DNA of 64,000 bases, from assembly GCA_963669155.1 (NCBI GenBank), contig OZ022581.1, forward strand, positions 18,347,527-18,411,526, given 5' to 3'. The first letter of the stretch is position 1. Each line of letters begins with the position of its first letter. This document shows, in pieces, positions 47,485 through 60,593 of the stretch. The DNA comes from Arbacia lixula. Taxonomy: Eukaryota; Echinodermata; Echinoidea; Arbacioida; Arbaciidae. The notes under the pieces are model-generated. The model saw only the letters and a list, made by a program, of their open reading frames with translations. It was not told the origin of the DNA and did no database searches. The position numbers and the translations under genes are program-made.

Positions 47485-48968
47485 TGCGCCAATTTACTGC
47501 ACAACCCATTAAATCAGTATCAGTCTTATTATTCTCATCGTTTCTGCTTTCTTTGTGGCACACATTCCATGGTTGTGTACCACATGTCCAGCAAAGATCT
47601 GGCAAAAAGTGACATTTTGTTCTCTTTTGAGCAGGGAATAAAAGATTTTCTGATGACCACCCTGAGCATATCATCATATTTCAGTGAGTGATGGGCATTC
47701 TTCAAGTGTGCTTCCTCTTCATGAGTAGATTCAAGGCATATGTGAAACAAACATTTGAAAAAGGATTTTGAAATAAATGTACTTACTCTGAAAGGAATAC
47801 TTACTAGACTTATAAAACCTAATGCACGGCGAGGGGGAGGATGTAGTGTAATGTTCTCATTGTAGTACTGTAAACTACATGTATCATACTAAACTGATAT
47901 TCTTTCTCCACATGGTTACCGGTTTTGAACCTTATAATGATTGTGTCTGCCCTTTCAGTGACTCCATGATGGTCAATAAAAACATAAAACAAGTTTGTAA
48001 ACATACTGATCTGACCCTCAATGGCTTCTTATACAAATCTTTTACCTGTGTCAGAGTCCTTGACACCACCATAGACAATGGTTGTTCATCTTTATGATAC
48101 ATAGCTATCTTTGCTAAATAAAACCCTGATCTTTCATCATAAAATGTTAATCGCCTTTATGAATACTAAAAGATAATATCGTTCAATTATCTTATGGGGA
48201 GGAAGAAGTACTTCAGTACCGGTATGTTGGCACTTTACCAATCAATTCTTTAGGATCAAAACCAGCTGGTACATTGTATTACAGTCTATGCATACCATTC
48301 ATCATCAATAAATCACCCAATGATAAATTATGAGCAATATATTCATGAAACTATATGATACATGTATTGAAATGTTCAAATTACAATCTAAAACATCCAT
48401 ACTTCATGCACTTAGAAATACAACAGGCGCCATATTCATGAAACCTCACTACCGGTAAGCCCAGTTAGTAATTCAAGTGCATTCAGCTACATGCTTTTTT
48501 TAGTAACCAAAAAAATATAGGCTAGTACGTAAGCTTTCATGAATATGACTCCACGAGAATAATATAAATTTTCATTTTTACAGGTAGTATAAATGTTTAC
48601 AACATCCCTTTTGCATGATTCCTACACTATACAGTTGTGTAAAATATGTATAATGGTATCATAAAATACTATTAATGGAACTTCCAGTTCCAGCAAACTA
48701 AATTTTATAGAAATGTTACTGACTACAGTAGTCACGTAATCTTTCAGTATACATACCCCAGTACATGTACTACATGCAGACCCTTGAACTAAAACATTAC
48801 ATTTCAAATCACAATCAAATGCTGTTTATCTGATGACATGTTTGTTAGACATGTAGAAAATACATTAATTTGCATGGAACTACTAGCTTTACTGGCACAT
48901 GCTATACTGATACATAATCCAAGCAATGTTTTAGAATACTGTCTGAAAAAGGGATCATCTACATACCT
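47485..48968. other. No supportable gene; one dispersed repeat
   Basis: The stretch 47585-47700 is related to 50455-50590 (AAGATTTTCTGATGACCACCC in both). On the minus strand both read VVIRKS in frame, but neither extends into a recognisable protein. Confidence 0.4.
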
Positions 48969-49345
48969 TTAAAGGGCATATACTGTACTGGGAAGGCAAA
49001 AAAGCCTTCAAAAGGTAATTGTTAGCAATCTTCTTATCAATGGTCTTAAATTCATGTATTGTCCATTTTAGAAGCTTCCTGAAAGTTATTTGCCCTCAAA
49101 TGATCCACATTTGGAGTAATGAATGATTAATGATTAAACTCTCAAAATGATCGGGCGAACATTTTGAGGATTTGTGATTTAATCACTCATTACTCCAAAT
49201 GTAGGTCACTTGAGGGCAAATAACTTTCAGGAAGCTTCTAAAATGGACAATACATGAATTTAAGACCATTGATAAGAAGATTGCTAACAATTACTTTTGA
49301 AGGCTTTTTTGCCTTCCCAGTACAGTACATGTATATGCCCTTTAA
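48969..49345. repeat. Family B palindromic MITE (copy 3)
   Basis: TTAAAGGGCATATACTGTAC to the complementary right end, which has a 4-base insertion (CAGTACATGTATATGCCC) before TTTAA. Very close to 1309-1681. Confidence 0.88.
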
Positions 49346-50035
49346 AGGCAAAGAGACCTTATGTACATGTAGCTATAACTATAAGATTTAATTGTGCATA
49401 CTTGTAAAAATACTTTATTATATTACCGACACCATGCAGAGGTACAGGTAGGCATGCACAAGTGGACAGACCACTGCCAATTACTCACATTTATTCAACT
49501 CTGTTTGCCGTTTGCTAGAATTCTGCCATGTTCAATGGCTTGCAAATCGCAGTACATTTGAATACTCTTTTTTATTGGTTCAAATCAAATGGTCCTTGTA
49601 CATTACAGTAGCTGAGGTTTCGGTGATACACATAATTCACCCACAAGTTATCTGTTGACAACCCAAACATCACAGTGTGGTCGTTCGTCTTTTTCTGAGG
49701 CACAAAGCAAATAGTCAAGTCCTGCCATTGTCACTACCAGTGTTCATTTTTCCTAGCCCCATTTTGTTTACGTTCTTTCTTTCCCACCCATATGGGAACG
49801 TTTAAGCCCTTAACTGTTCAGTTCACACAGATAATAGGATTAGGCTAGACAAGCTAAGCCATGTAATCCATGAACCACTTCCCTTAATACTGCTCTGGGT
49901 AATACCCATATCGTTCTATCAAATTCTCTATCCTGCTGCTGCCCTTGGTCAACTTTCATCATAATTGATCTGTCCAAGGGCAGGGTAAGCAGCCCTATCA
50001 TCTCAAAGCAATGTCTCAAGCATCTCAGTCTTCAG

Positions 50036-50258
50036 GTACACAACAGCTCAAAGGAATTGCCACAGGGAATGGGAAAGGGAAGGAGCCGCAGTTTTAAACC
50101 GTGGTATATTTTGTCCAGTTCAGCATGAAACACAACGCTTTAGCCTAAAATGCATAATGTTTCATGCTCAACTGGACAAAATATACCACGGTTTAAAACT
50201 GCGGGTCCTTCTCTTTCTTCCCTTTCCCTATGCCAATTCATTTGAGCTGGAGTGTACA
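50036..50258. repeat. Family D palindromic element (copy 2)
   Basis: ACACAACAGCTCAAAGGAATT, purine arm, then AACCGTGGTATATTTTGTCC and its complement GGACAAAATATACCACGG, closing TTTGAGCTGGAGTGT. Confidence 0.88.
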
Positions 50259-50686
50259 TTACTCAGCTACATGTATCAGTAATGCATCTGCAAAATTGCT
50301 GCAGATGTTGCATTTATTTTGTGGACAGGTGGTGTATATGAATGGGGTTAGTGACAGGGTGGTATCCAGTCATAAAAAATATTAAAAAATGTGGGACAAA
50401 CAACACGCGTCCGGTCCACAAAAAAAAAATTGTGAGCTACTGCGCTACTGCGTACAGCACAGAAATCTTGACAAAAAATGACATGCTGCCCTTTTGAGCC
50501 ACCAATACAAGATTTTCTGATGACCACCCCAGTAATAGGCAGTGCATATAAATCAGCATTCATGGAGAATATCAACCAGCACTCTAATGCACAGCAAAAA
50601 GAAGCAAGATTAGGCAACATCACGGTGATACTCATTCTATAAACATGATTACTACATGTAATTTACGCATGGGAAGCATACATGTA

Positions 50687-50909
50687 CACAACAGCTCAAA
50701 GGAATTGGCATAGGGAAAGGCAAAAGGAAGAAAGGGAAGGAGCCACAGTTTTAAACCGCCATATTCATGTATTTTGTCTAGTTTAGCATGAAATACTATG
50801 CTTTAGACTAAAAAGCATCATGTTTGATGCTGAACTGGACAAAACTGAACTGGAAAGGGTCCTTCCCTTTCCCTTTCCCGATGCCAATTCCTTTGAGTTG
50901 TAGTGTATG
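50687..50909. repeat. Family D palindromic element (copy 3)
   Basis: ACACAACAGCTCAAAGGAATT to AATTCCTTTGAGTTGTAGTGT; inner AGTTTTAAACCGCC and GATGCTGAACTGGAC. About 430 bases from copy 2 in the same order. Confidence 0.88.
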
Positions 50910-51339
50910 TGCTTAAAAAGGGACAATGTTAATGTACATGTATCTGATCCAGCAAGTTAAGCCATGTGCATGGCATGGATCAGGTCTCACTGAAAAGAAA
51001 GATTTTCTACTCACGACTACGTATGACATATCCAGTAACTACACTCAACCAACATCCAGGACCAAATTAGGTCTTACTTTGAGGGGGATAAAGTTTTGAA
51101 GGGAGGAATGATAAAATAATCACATATCATAAATAGTTCAGATTGAAGTGTTTTTTTGAATATCAGAAGTTAGTCTACCAAGTACCATTGTCTAGCTGGG
51201 CCAGAATTGAGCGATTGTGCTCGGTTTACCTTGGCCTTTGCAAATTGTCCGCTCTTTAAGAATAATCCAAAGGTAATTACCAAAGACCACGTCCACTAGA
51301 GAACAGAGCATTTCCAGTAAGGGATCCAAAACCTAACTT

Positions 51340-51740
51340 AAAATGAGGAAAAAATCTGCCCGATGAAGTACACAATTTTCGTTCTCTGTTTGCACAGCCA
51401 AACGACTACATGATGCACGCTGCGCCCGGCAGGACAGCGCATCGAGCTGAATCGCCCGAGCGAGGCCCGGGCCAGGCCCGTCTGCAGGGTGTACCTGTTG
51501 TAAGCTACCTGCTGAGCAAAATGATAAATTATCACCACCACCTCTCAACAATTACTCCCCAAAGTCATTAGGAAGAGACCTTGAAAGTGGATTGAATCAA
51601 TCAAATGAACATACCTCGTAACAGATCTTCAGTATAAATGGTGTTTTGGACCCAGTGTGGTCAAAAGTGGTCCAGTTATACGGTCAGCTCACGGTAACAG
51701 CTGATCGCGACGACGAGGCCTATGCATTACCTGTATGTGT
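51340..51740. promoter_or_regulatory. CpG-rich patch with possible 5' exon, strand uncertain
   Basis: 51410-51490 is strikingly GC- and CpG-rich (GCGCCCGGCAGG, CGCCCGAGCGAGGCCCGGG). On the minus strand a good donor (ACGAG followed by GTATGT, 51618-51608) ends a segment with a stop close upstream, compatible with a non-coding first exon. A 67-codon minus frame crosses the CpG patch without a recognisable domain. It could be a promoter; which gene it serves is unknown. Confidence 0.25.
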
Positions 51741-51779
51741 AATTGTGTCATACTGTAGGCGAATTCCATACCAGTACCA

Positions 51780-51900
51780 GTGCAGTGCAGTGGTGTAACG
51801 CGCGCTTGCGCTTGCCCACTGGCTTCAACCCCCGTACTGACGCCGAGAGTAGTGCTGTATTAACCACTGATCTCCCCACTAGTATAGAGATCAGTGCTAC
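51780..51900 (+). repeat. Possible tRNA-derived segment and hairpin
   Basis: GTGCAGTGGTGTAACGCGC then GGCTTCAACCCCC 35 bases on resembles spaced A and B boxes. ACTGATCTC at 51868 pairs with GAGATCAGT at 51887. Confidence 0.3.
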
Positions 51901-52118
51901 CAGCTTGCAGGGGGTACTTACTGAACCGTGTAATGCATTCGTGGGATTTTCAACGAAAGGTTTAATGGGTCCATGGTTAGGTTAACGTAAACCCCGGGTA
52001 CAAGCCCTTACAAACCAACATGGCTAAATACACCTTTTTTTTTTTTTTTACGCCACTGGTAATGACTAATGAATTATCAATAAGTCATTAGGGAAGTGTG
52101 ATTTTACTGAAACATCTC

Positions 52119-52159
52119 AACTAAAAAGCCTTATTGTAAACCAATAAGGCTTTTTAGTT
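52119..52159. repeat. Perfect 18-bp stem hairpin
   Basis: AACTAAAAAGCCTTATTG pairs exactly with CAATAAGGCTTTTTAGTT across a 5-base loop. Confidence 0.9.
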
Positions 52160-52349
52160 AGCATATATTATATACATCAGTCTCTCAATAGTACATACCT
52201 CTCCCGATTTAGCACTAATAGTTTGGGGGCTGCGCTCCTACCCCCCCCCCCCCCCCCTCACATTCCTCATTTTGGGCTAAGCATGGAATGTACCCGAATA
52301 TTTCACATTATGACAGGCACGTGGAATATGCTTGTTTGTTTTTAGTGTC

Positions 52350-52352
<3 letters not shown>

Positions 52353-52388
<36 letters not shown>

Positions 52389-52418
52389 TTTTTTTTTTTT
52401 TTTTTTTTGGGGGGGGGG
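52353..52418. repeat. Poly-T tract followed by poly-G
   Basis: About 55 T with one AC interruption, ending in a nine-base G run. Confidence 0.95.
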
Positions 52419-52975
52419 TGTTGTTTTTTCCTATCAAGTATGTAGGCCTACCAATCTTATAGGATATTCGAATGTGGTAAGGTATGGTGGTTATACGTAT
52501 CCATGACATTTTTGTGTGTGTGATTTGCTCTTCTTTTAACTGAAATGAACAAAATTATAATCAGTTTCTGCTGCCTACTCGTTTCGTTGCGACTGTGTAT
52601 TTTCACGCTGCATTCTTATAGCAGTAACTGAGCTATGACATGGACTTTGTATGTTTACATTCCTTTGTTATCTCTTAATGACTAATAAATAATTGACCTT
52701 GAAAAAAAACATTATCCAGGGAGGAAATAACCTGCTCATACACCTTCCAGCCTGGAATCACTGTCTGAGTCTAGGCCTAATGGTGCAGTGTTTTCGGCTG
52801 CCAACCTTTATGTTGAGTTTCAAAAATCCAGTGCCCAGAACCTCCTCCATCTGAAAATATATTATGACACAGGCCTACTATTTTTTTTTTTATCTTGAGA
52901 TGATATCTTTATCGTCAGTTTTCATTTAAGCAGTTTAATAATGGAAAATTTGCATCAGTCTTATTTGATCAATTA

Positions 52976-53512
52976 GATGAATAAGACGAAAAGAAGGAGG
53001 TGAAGGATATGAACCAGTGATGAAGAAGATGCAAAAGGAGGAGGAAAATGAGGAGGATGGGAGCAGAAGAAAAATTATGTCAAAAGGCGTGAGAGGAGGA
53101 GGAAAAGGGGATATGACGAAAAGGACGAGAGGAAGAGAAAGACATTAATATGAGACCACGAAATGGAAGAAGAAGGAGAGAAGATAAGGAATAAAATAAA
53201 TGATTAAGTGATAACAAAATAGACAAAAGGAAGTGGAGGAGGAGGGGAAGGAAAAAAACGAAGAAGAAGGAGCATTGTACGAATTAAACAAAAACAAAGG
53301 AGTAGATGAGCTGGAAGAGGAGAAGAAGAAACAGGTTGACGGGGGAATTATGAGGTAGAAATCTAGAAGGAGTGGATGAGGAGAGGAGGAGTGGATGAGG
53401 AGAAGATGAAGAAGAAAGAGAAGAAGAAGAAGAAGAAGAAGAAGAAGAAGAAGAAGAAGAAGAAGAAGAACGAGAAGACGAAAAAAGGAAAGAAAGAGAA
53501 GCATTGATTGAC
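52976..53512. repeat. Long purine tract with (GAA)n core
   Basis: More than 500 bases almost devoid of C on the plus strand (GAAGAAGGAG, GAGGAGGAAAA), with a pure AGAAGA run at 53413-53470. The poly-Ser/Leu/Phe frames on the other strand are artefacts of it. Confidence 0.95.
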
Positions 53513-55348
53513 TGACAACCTAACCATGCTAACGAGAATAAGATGACCAGGCAATGATCATGGTAATACATCGACCACTATAGAACGTCCCTGGAACTCT
53601 CGCCGACAAGTCTCAAACCAGTAGCTCGAGACTCAGACATTCAATTAAATTCATTACCGAACGTCGTGTTCAACATATCAGCCCATCAATCCCAATAAAA
53701 TCTTGCCGAGCTTGGTAATATCGGCCAACAACTTCACTCACTAGTCAAGGTGACCATCTTGTCAGTCGCATGCAAGAAGTACCTGTGAATTATGGTTATT
53801 TAAACCAAAACAATAATGCGTCGCGTTATACACCTTAACAAGTGACATTTCTTATGTTAACATGATCGTTATTGCCATACAATGAAGAAGGCAAATACAA
53901 AAACTGCTTTAAAGCGACAGTGAAGTATTTTTGTTAATGATTTTGGTTTATAGCAGATTGTTGACATCATAGTAAGTGATCAAACTCCCAACTCACATGT
54001 ACGACATCCTACATAAGAAGCAAAATCAGGCTTTCCCCCAAATGACTCATTCATATCATACAACATGATATATTAATAGAAATATCAAGTTGAATGAGCC
54101 CTTTTTTACGACTATCATCAAGAAACAAAACTTTATTGCTTTCCGAACAGACGTCATCAATAGGCATATCATCTTTTTATGACAGTCATGGCAATTAAAT
54201 CTATGGGGATAAATGTATCATATTTTTGATGGCTGAAATGAGAAACAGATCATTGATGGCACATAAATGACATTAAAAATGTTTGAGGAATGTGACAAGT
54301 CATCGGCCGCAAATCTGAGCTCTACGTATTTCCAGTATTTGGCAGGTTTCACAATATCGTGATATACCATACGGTATTACGAAAACATCCATTGAAATAG
54401 ATAGCTGCTGATCTACAACAATTATACCACAATCCTGCCATTAATTTTAAAGAATAGTAGGGTCGTGGTTGTAGTATCATATGCCTTTTTAAAGTGCATG
54501 CATAACCACCAGGTGATATTAATATCCTTGCATTTACATAATAAAATCACTATTCAACAACTTGATTACTGGCCTTTCTTGTACGTCAGGCTATGAAAAC
54601 ATATTGGTGTTGACATCACGTCTTGATAATTATATTTAATTGATTGACACTGATTCAGTGTAGAATTTTGAGGAGAGGATCTCCCCTCACCTCACGTCCC
54701 ACAACCTCCGTCACAAAATTATCTTCTTTACGATGATTAACGACGATGCTCAGATTACTTGTGTTTCATCAGCCTAGACCTCTTTCTTTTGTCTTCGTTT
54801 CCCTCTTCTTCTTCTTCTTCTTCCTCTTCCTCTACCATGCCCGGCTAGAGTGCACCCCAAAACATAATCTGTAATTCGGGAGTTCAATATATTATAGACC
54901 ACAGCTGCAGCTGCCGCAGCAATAATCATAATCATCACGTTGGTATTTATCATGACCTCCACAATTTTATGCCTTCGTTACAAAATTAATAACTGTGAAT
55001 AACGTGCAACATTTCAATGCAAATACCAGCGACCAAAAAACGCTCGTTTCATAACCACTATCAATATATACCGTATATATTACATTATTCCCTGGCCTTG
55101 AGAGATATTGGTCCGACCTAAGATTATATTACCCCGGGTCGCAGACGAGGGCGCTATGGTTCTGTCAAGGGTAGTGTCCCTGTTTTTAGGACACTAGTCA
55201 AGGGCAATACGTTCGTATCGTTTATTTTTCTACTCATTGGATGTAGAATACCCCGCGTATTATTAAAACAGATAAGATTCGGGGATCAGTATTAACTTTT
55301 TCACGTCCCCCTTCTTATCCATCTATTGTATAAAGCTCTTCAAACCAG
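53513..55348. other. No supportable gene
   Basis: A short (CTT)n run at 54805-54830 and a hairpin TAGTGTCC...GGACACTA at 55171-55196. No exon recognised. Confidence 0.35.
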
Positions 55349-55428
55349 TTGACCCTCTTACTACCAAACACTCGCCTATGTCAATTACAGCAAAGTTGAT
55401 CACCTATAGGACAGACAGAGAGGGTTAA
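55349..55428. repeat. Family N ultrashort element, diverged
   Basis: TTGACCCTCTTACTACC ... CACCTATAGGACAGACAGAGA then GGGTTAA. Confidence 0.5.
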
Positions 55429-56090
55429 TCAAACACACACAGTTACGAAACGTCTCCTGCAAGGAGGGCTCGTTTGACTTTCAATTTCCGGTTAGGGAGT
55501 CGAGACATATAGGTTCATGAATCTCGAAGTCGACTCTACCTGGGAGATGTGAGTTTTTAAACTCCCTGACTGAACGACATTCTTTTGACATGCGATGGAT
55601 GGGTGGGCGGATGAATGCTTATCCGATATATTTTCTTGATGATATTTTCTGAGAGAAGTTCAAAGACATTCCCAGCACCACCCCGTCCCTTGGAAAGGAC
55701 GTAGAGTGGAGGTCGCGTATTATGGGAGAGCCATGTAGGTTAAAGACGCCACATACCTTTTTGATTGAAAGCAGGTTGGGAAGCGGGTGGAGTGGACAGA
55801 AAGCCTATACTGGTAAACGGGTAAGAGATGCCAACCCCTCGTGGTTCATCCCAGACATGCTAGAAGGCTAATTAGCCTACAAACTATTAAACAGCCATTA
55901 AGGGTGCCATACGAAATAAAGTGGAAGCGGCGTGGTGAGGCAGCTACGTACCAAGGAGAGAAAGAAGGATCTGGTGGGATGCCTTGAACAATGCTTGTTG
56001 TAATATGCAGGGCCTCATGAAAACTGTTGATTCTTCCAGGGCAAATAAGACCATATTATTATTATTATCATAAAGACAATATCCTCCTAC

Positions 56091-56247
<157 letters not shown>

Positions 56248-57130
56248 ACATACCCTACACCCCAAAACCCTCTTAGGAGAATCGCTTTTGAGAACACGAG
56301 AATTTAACGCATTAGTATACTGTTGTGCCCCTTTGAGGAATTTACACACAGACGTGTTAACAAGGGTACGCCGTATGATGTAACAGATAGGCCTACCACC
56401 GGTATAGTTATGTTTATGCTCGCGCTTTGGGTTATGCAAATGCGGACAAGATTAACGATTTTTTTTTTTTTATTCTCGAAAACATGAATGAAAAGAATGA
56501 TATAAAGCATTAGCAATGCGCCATCACTCTGTAGTTGCATTATTCTAAGACCAATAGGAATTGGATAAAGGTACCAATATACCAGTTTGTAGTTACATCA
56601 TAGTCGAGCAGTCCACTGAATCAAATGATACTAGACTGCAGACTGGGAATTGTTCATGAAGCTGTGTAAGCTGATGGATGTAAGTACATTTCACAAATTG
56701 CCTAGAACAAAAAAGTAGAAGCAGGTGCACATGGTTGAATGTTCTTTCTCCACCTTCTCAGGGTTGAATAATTACTGTTGTCATATTTGCATAATCATGG
56801 TTACAAACGTGGTTGAGTATCTCATCAATTTCCATTTTACTCTGTGAGTGGAGCAATGACCAGAGGCCATTCGTACAAGCAATTATATGCTCATACGCAC
56901 ATTGCAACTACCCCGAACTCGCTTATCAATGAGTGAAGAAAACAAAGACGTCTTGAGGTTGCTAATGCGAGGAAAAGAGGCAACGCGTTTCAAAGCCTCC
57001 AAAAAAAAGTCATGATTTTATTCTTGGCATCACTAACATTGCACTCCCTATAGAGCGGAGAGGCACCTATTTAGGAAGAAAACTGAGGGATTAAACCATT
57101 CACTACCCTTCAAGTCAGAACAAGGATATA
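56248..57130. other. No supportable gene
   Basis: Unique-looking AT-rich DNA with a T run at 56460-56471. No exon signal. Confidence 0.35.
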
Positions 57131-57611
57131 TAAGGGATAGTTCACTCTGATATTATTTTTAGTTTCAATTAAAGGAGACACGTGAAAGAAACATATTAGT
57201 GAAGGTTTGACGAAAGCCGGTCAAAGGAAAAGAAAGTTATTTGATTTTGTGAGACGTTACGTGCGAGATGCTCTCCCATTATGTTGTGTACACTTTTTTT
57301 GGAAAATTTCAATTTTCTCAAAAGAATATTTCTCATTTCACATGTGCGTTTGATATATCATTAGATACATGTTTTTACACACATATCGTTATGAAATGAA
57401 TATATTCCTTCATCAAAGAACATAATAAAGGCAAATGATGGGAAAAGTAGTACACAACGTTAAGGGAGAGCACCTCGCACGTGACGTCACAAAATCAAAA
57501 CACAAAATCAAATAAGTTTCTTTTCTTTGGCCGATTTTCGTCAAACCTTCTCTAATATCTTCCTTTTGTGTGTCTCCTTTTATTGAAACCACCAAGTGAA
57601 CTATGCTTTAA
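57131..57611. repeat. Family A palindromic MITE, near-complete
   Basis: TAAGGGATAGTTCACTC to GTGAACTATGCTTTAA. Right arm keeps GTGACGTCACAAAATC; left arm reads GAGACGTTACGTGC at the same place, so its CRE has decayed. Confidence 0.85.
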
Positions 57612-57780
57612 ACTTGCATGTACTGTGAGGTAATTCATTTGAGTATGTTGCTTCTTGCTCATTTTCACAATCTTAGTGGTGCCTCCGTGGAGACAGAAGA
57701 AGCCAGCGAGGTGTAAGGGATTATCGCCCGTAAGCTTAAGACAAATGCGTCACAGTATGAATAATGTGTCCGATGTCGAG

Positions 57781-57985
57781 TCACTGTTCTATCATCGCAG
57801 CATTTTATGTGGAACATGCATGGGAGGTCAATAAACCACACGTGTCATTAATGATTGCCATTGCGTTACAAAGCTGGCACGAATTAATTAAGTTTCGCAC
57901 CGTGTCGGTAAGGGAGCATATAACCAGCCTGATCTACTCAATCAGAAAACCGCTTTCAAGACCATTAATTTATCAAAGAAAAATG
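57781..57985. repeat. Triplicated segment, copy 1
   Basis: Ordered blocks TCACTGTTCT, GCAGCATTTTATG.GGAACATGC, GTGTCATTAATGATTG, AAAGCTGGCACGAATTAATTA, CTACTCAATCAGAAAACCGC, TTTCAAGACCATTAA recur at 58948-59190 and 61522-61940 in the same orientation. The 84-codon frame over it is not shared by the other copies. Confidence 0.75.
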
Positions 57986-58947
57986 AAACCAGGGAAAACA
58001 ACTGAGAGAAACAGATAAGCAAAAGTCTGAGAAATGTGAGAGATATTCTTCAACTTGCAACCACAACAATCATACATATGCGAAGAAATACACATTTATG
58101 AACATATACATTCCTGCATGAACTAGAAATGGATCAAGATCAATGCGGCTTGTACACAAATTGCTCCTTTACAAAATCACTATAAACTGTACTATTACAT
58201 TATCTTTTTTTTCAAGATCACTTTACTAGACATTTAGAGACAATAAAGGAAAATAAACATACAAATCAAAGCTAATTAATGCTGAATGCAGGGCGAGAAA
58301 TATACATTTACAAAGGAAAACTTCATCGATTCAACATACAAGGATTACAATACAGAAAACAAAAAGTTATTTGCCTTACGTTAAAAAAAAAGGTAGGATG
58401 TAATTTGTATTTAAGAAGGGAGATTAAAAAAAATGTTTGCGGCTAGTGTCCTACTTCATTGAGAGGGGGGGGGGGTGAAAACGCAATATGTGTATAGGAT
58501 ATATTAAACATTCCTTTAAACAGTGATAAATCTGATATACAAATATCATTATAGAATAGACATACATTGAACTATGGTCAATAGTAGAATGTCATTTACA
58601 TACATTTGCACTCGATCAATATTGTACGTTTCTTTGAAGTTATGTTTATTTCCATATCGTATTCTGCACCGATGTTGACGGGATAAACTCCAAATTTATT
58701 ACGACAAACTCCACAACCTTATCAGAAAATGAAAGAAGATAACAATTATAATATAAGTTTATATCGTTTCATCGCTAACATGTCGAAGATAATTGATATG
58801 TTGTCTATGCACATACGTCTAAATTGTGCTTTGGAAATCTAGGGTAACTGTGAGGTTATTCCAAGGCATAGAACCATTACAACATTTTAAATTGTAATTA
58901 GTCGGATATCGAGAGTCGAAGCGCCTCGCTAATTTTTTATAGGCCTG

Positions 58948-59196
58948 TCACTGTTCTTTCTTTCTTCGCATCATGATATGCGGAACGTGCTAAGCGAGGT
59001 GAGCATAGCAAACCATGAGTGTCATTAATGATTGTCACTGCGTCACAAAGGTAGCAAGAATTAATTGCAAGCTTAACACTATGTGATTAGCAGCGTGACG
59101 GGGTAGGCGCGTCTGCATCCGAAATGTATGGCTATCTACTCAAACGGAAAATCGCTTTCATGACTATTAACTTTATCAAAGGAGAGTGAAACCACG
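58948..59196. repeat. Triplicated segment, copy 2
   Basis: TCACTGTTCT, GATATGCGGAACGTGCTA, GTGTCATTAATGATTG, AAAGGTAGCAAGAATTAATT, GCGCGTCTGCATCCG, ACTCAAACGGAAAATCGC, TTTCATGACTATTAA. It retains the uninterrupted site that carries an insertion in copy 3. Confidence 0.75.
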
Positions 59197-60593
59197 TGAA
59201 TACAAAACAGATAGTGTAATCACACGTTATAAAATCACAATACATCGAAGTGCTACCACTGAAGAACCGTATCAGTAAGGGGGAAAAGGAGAATAGTATT
59301 AAGTTAACATTGTCTCAGTGCTAAATATATCAAAGAGATTATGTTTATTAAATTAAATTGCGATAATAGCGTGTTGTTGTTATCAATAATGTTATTCCAT
59401 GGAGATGCAAGTCCAAAACTACCTGGACATTCCAAAGTACAGGCCCATTAAAAAGATGGAAGATTGTGTTCCCTGCTAAATATTTGATAATAAGGAGGTG
59501 ATTGATATGATTCAACTAAAATCACTGTTTTATAACTTTTCTGATTTTTCTTTAACTCTTAACAATCTGCTTTTTTGATTTGCCTGCTTGTGAAAAATTG
59601 AACTCAGTTGATATCAGGATTCCATTCTCCTTTAAACAGTTCAACAATCGGAGAAGCAGGTCATTGAACGTTCGAGGGCAAAATCGGATATGGAATTCCA
59701 CGTCTTTATAAGGACTCTTCACAAAGTGATCAATAAATAAATGTCTTTCGACACGCACAAAGTATGTCTAGGTGTGATCGGATCTGATAAGCATGGTGGG
59801 TGATCGTTAATAATGACTGGCGGGTTCAGATGATGTCTAAAAGCCACCGCAGATGACACGACCCGATTAGACGCGACTCTGCGACTGGCTGAATGGATGC
59901 ATGCACGTGACGTCACATTTGAAGTTGTGATCCGTTACGATTGAAAATTGTGGCAAAACCACGTCGTCTGCCGTGACCTTAAGAGTGATAGAATGGTTGA
60001 CAAATTTTGAAGAGGTCTTCGGAAGGAAGCAGTTGCCAACCTGACGTTCCTGTAAAATGAATGAATCTGAGTGAAATACCAGCAGGTTCATAGTTTCCGC
60101 AGTAAGAGCTCTGTTTCCTACCATTTTGTACAGAGTGAGTAAAAAGTATCATTTCTGTTTAAATTGTTTTGTTAAAAGTATGATTTTGATCATGGGTTTA
60201 TGATATGTCTTGGTAATCCTCCCAGCATAATGTCGGTACCACATTCATTTTGATCTTTTCACGCATGACTGAACAACGGGCAATCTGTTTAGAACACTGG
60301 AAAATCTCATTTGCGCCAAGTGGCTGGATGAAAAATACCACAAATTGTGAAATAATTTATAACTCATGAGCACACAGAGAAACACGCTCACACACATACA
60401 TACGTACACACACATACAGTCAAATGTGTTACATTATGGAGTTTTACCATTTCCCCTTTTCTGATTAGACACTGTACTGATCGCCATCTATTCGAGTGGT
60501 AATTCCCTGACTATCTTTCCCATAACGCATTTACCACTACCAGCACGAGCATCATTATCATCATCGTCGTCATCGTCATATAGAAACACAAAG
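59197..60593. other. No supportable gene
   Basis: A CpG-richer patch at 59840-59990 (CACGACCCGATTAGACGCG, CACGTGACGTCAC, CCACGTCGTCTGCCGTGACC) looks like a decayed element; the rest shows nothing definable. Confidence 0.35.

Noticed and set aside
51333-51551. 67-72-codon minus frames over the CpG patch
   Set aside because: Open frames follow from high GC; no domain and no good donor inside.
52119-52159. Hairpin followed by T, resembling a rho-independent terminator
   Set aside because: Stem is AT-rich with no gene ending nearby and the genome is eukaryotic.
53145-53571. Leu/Ser/Phe-rich minus frames
   Set aside because: Translations of the purine tract at 52976-53512.
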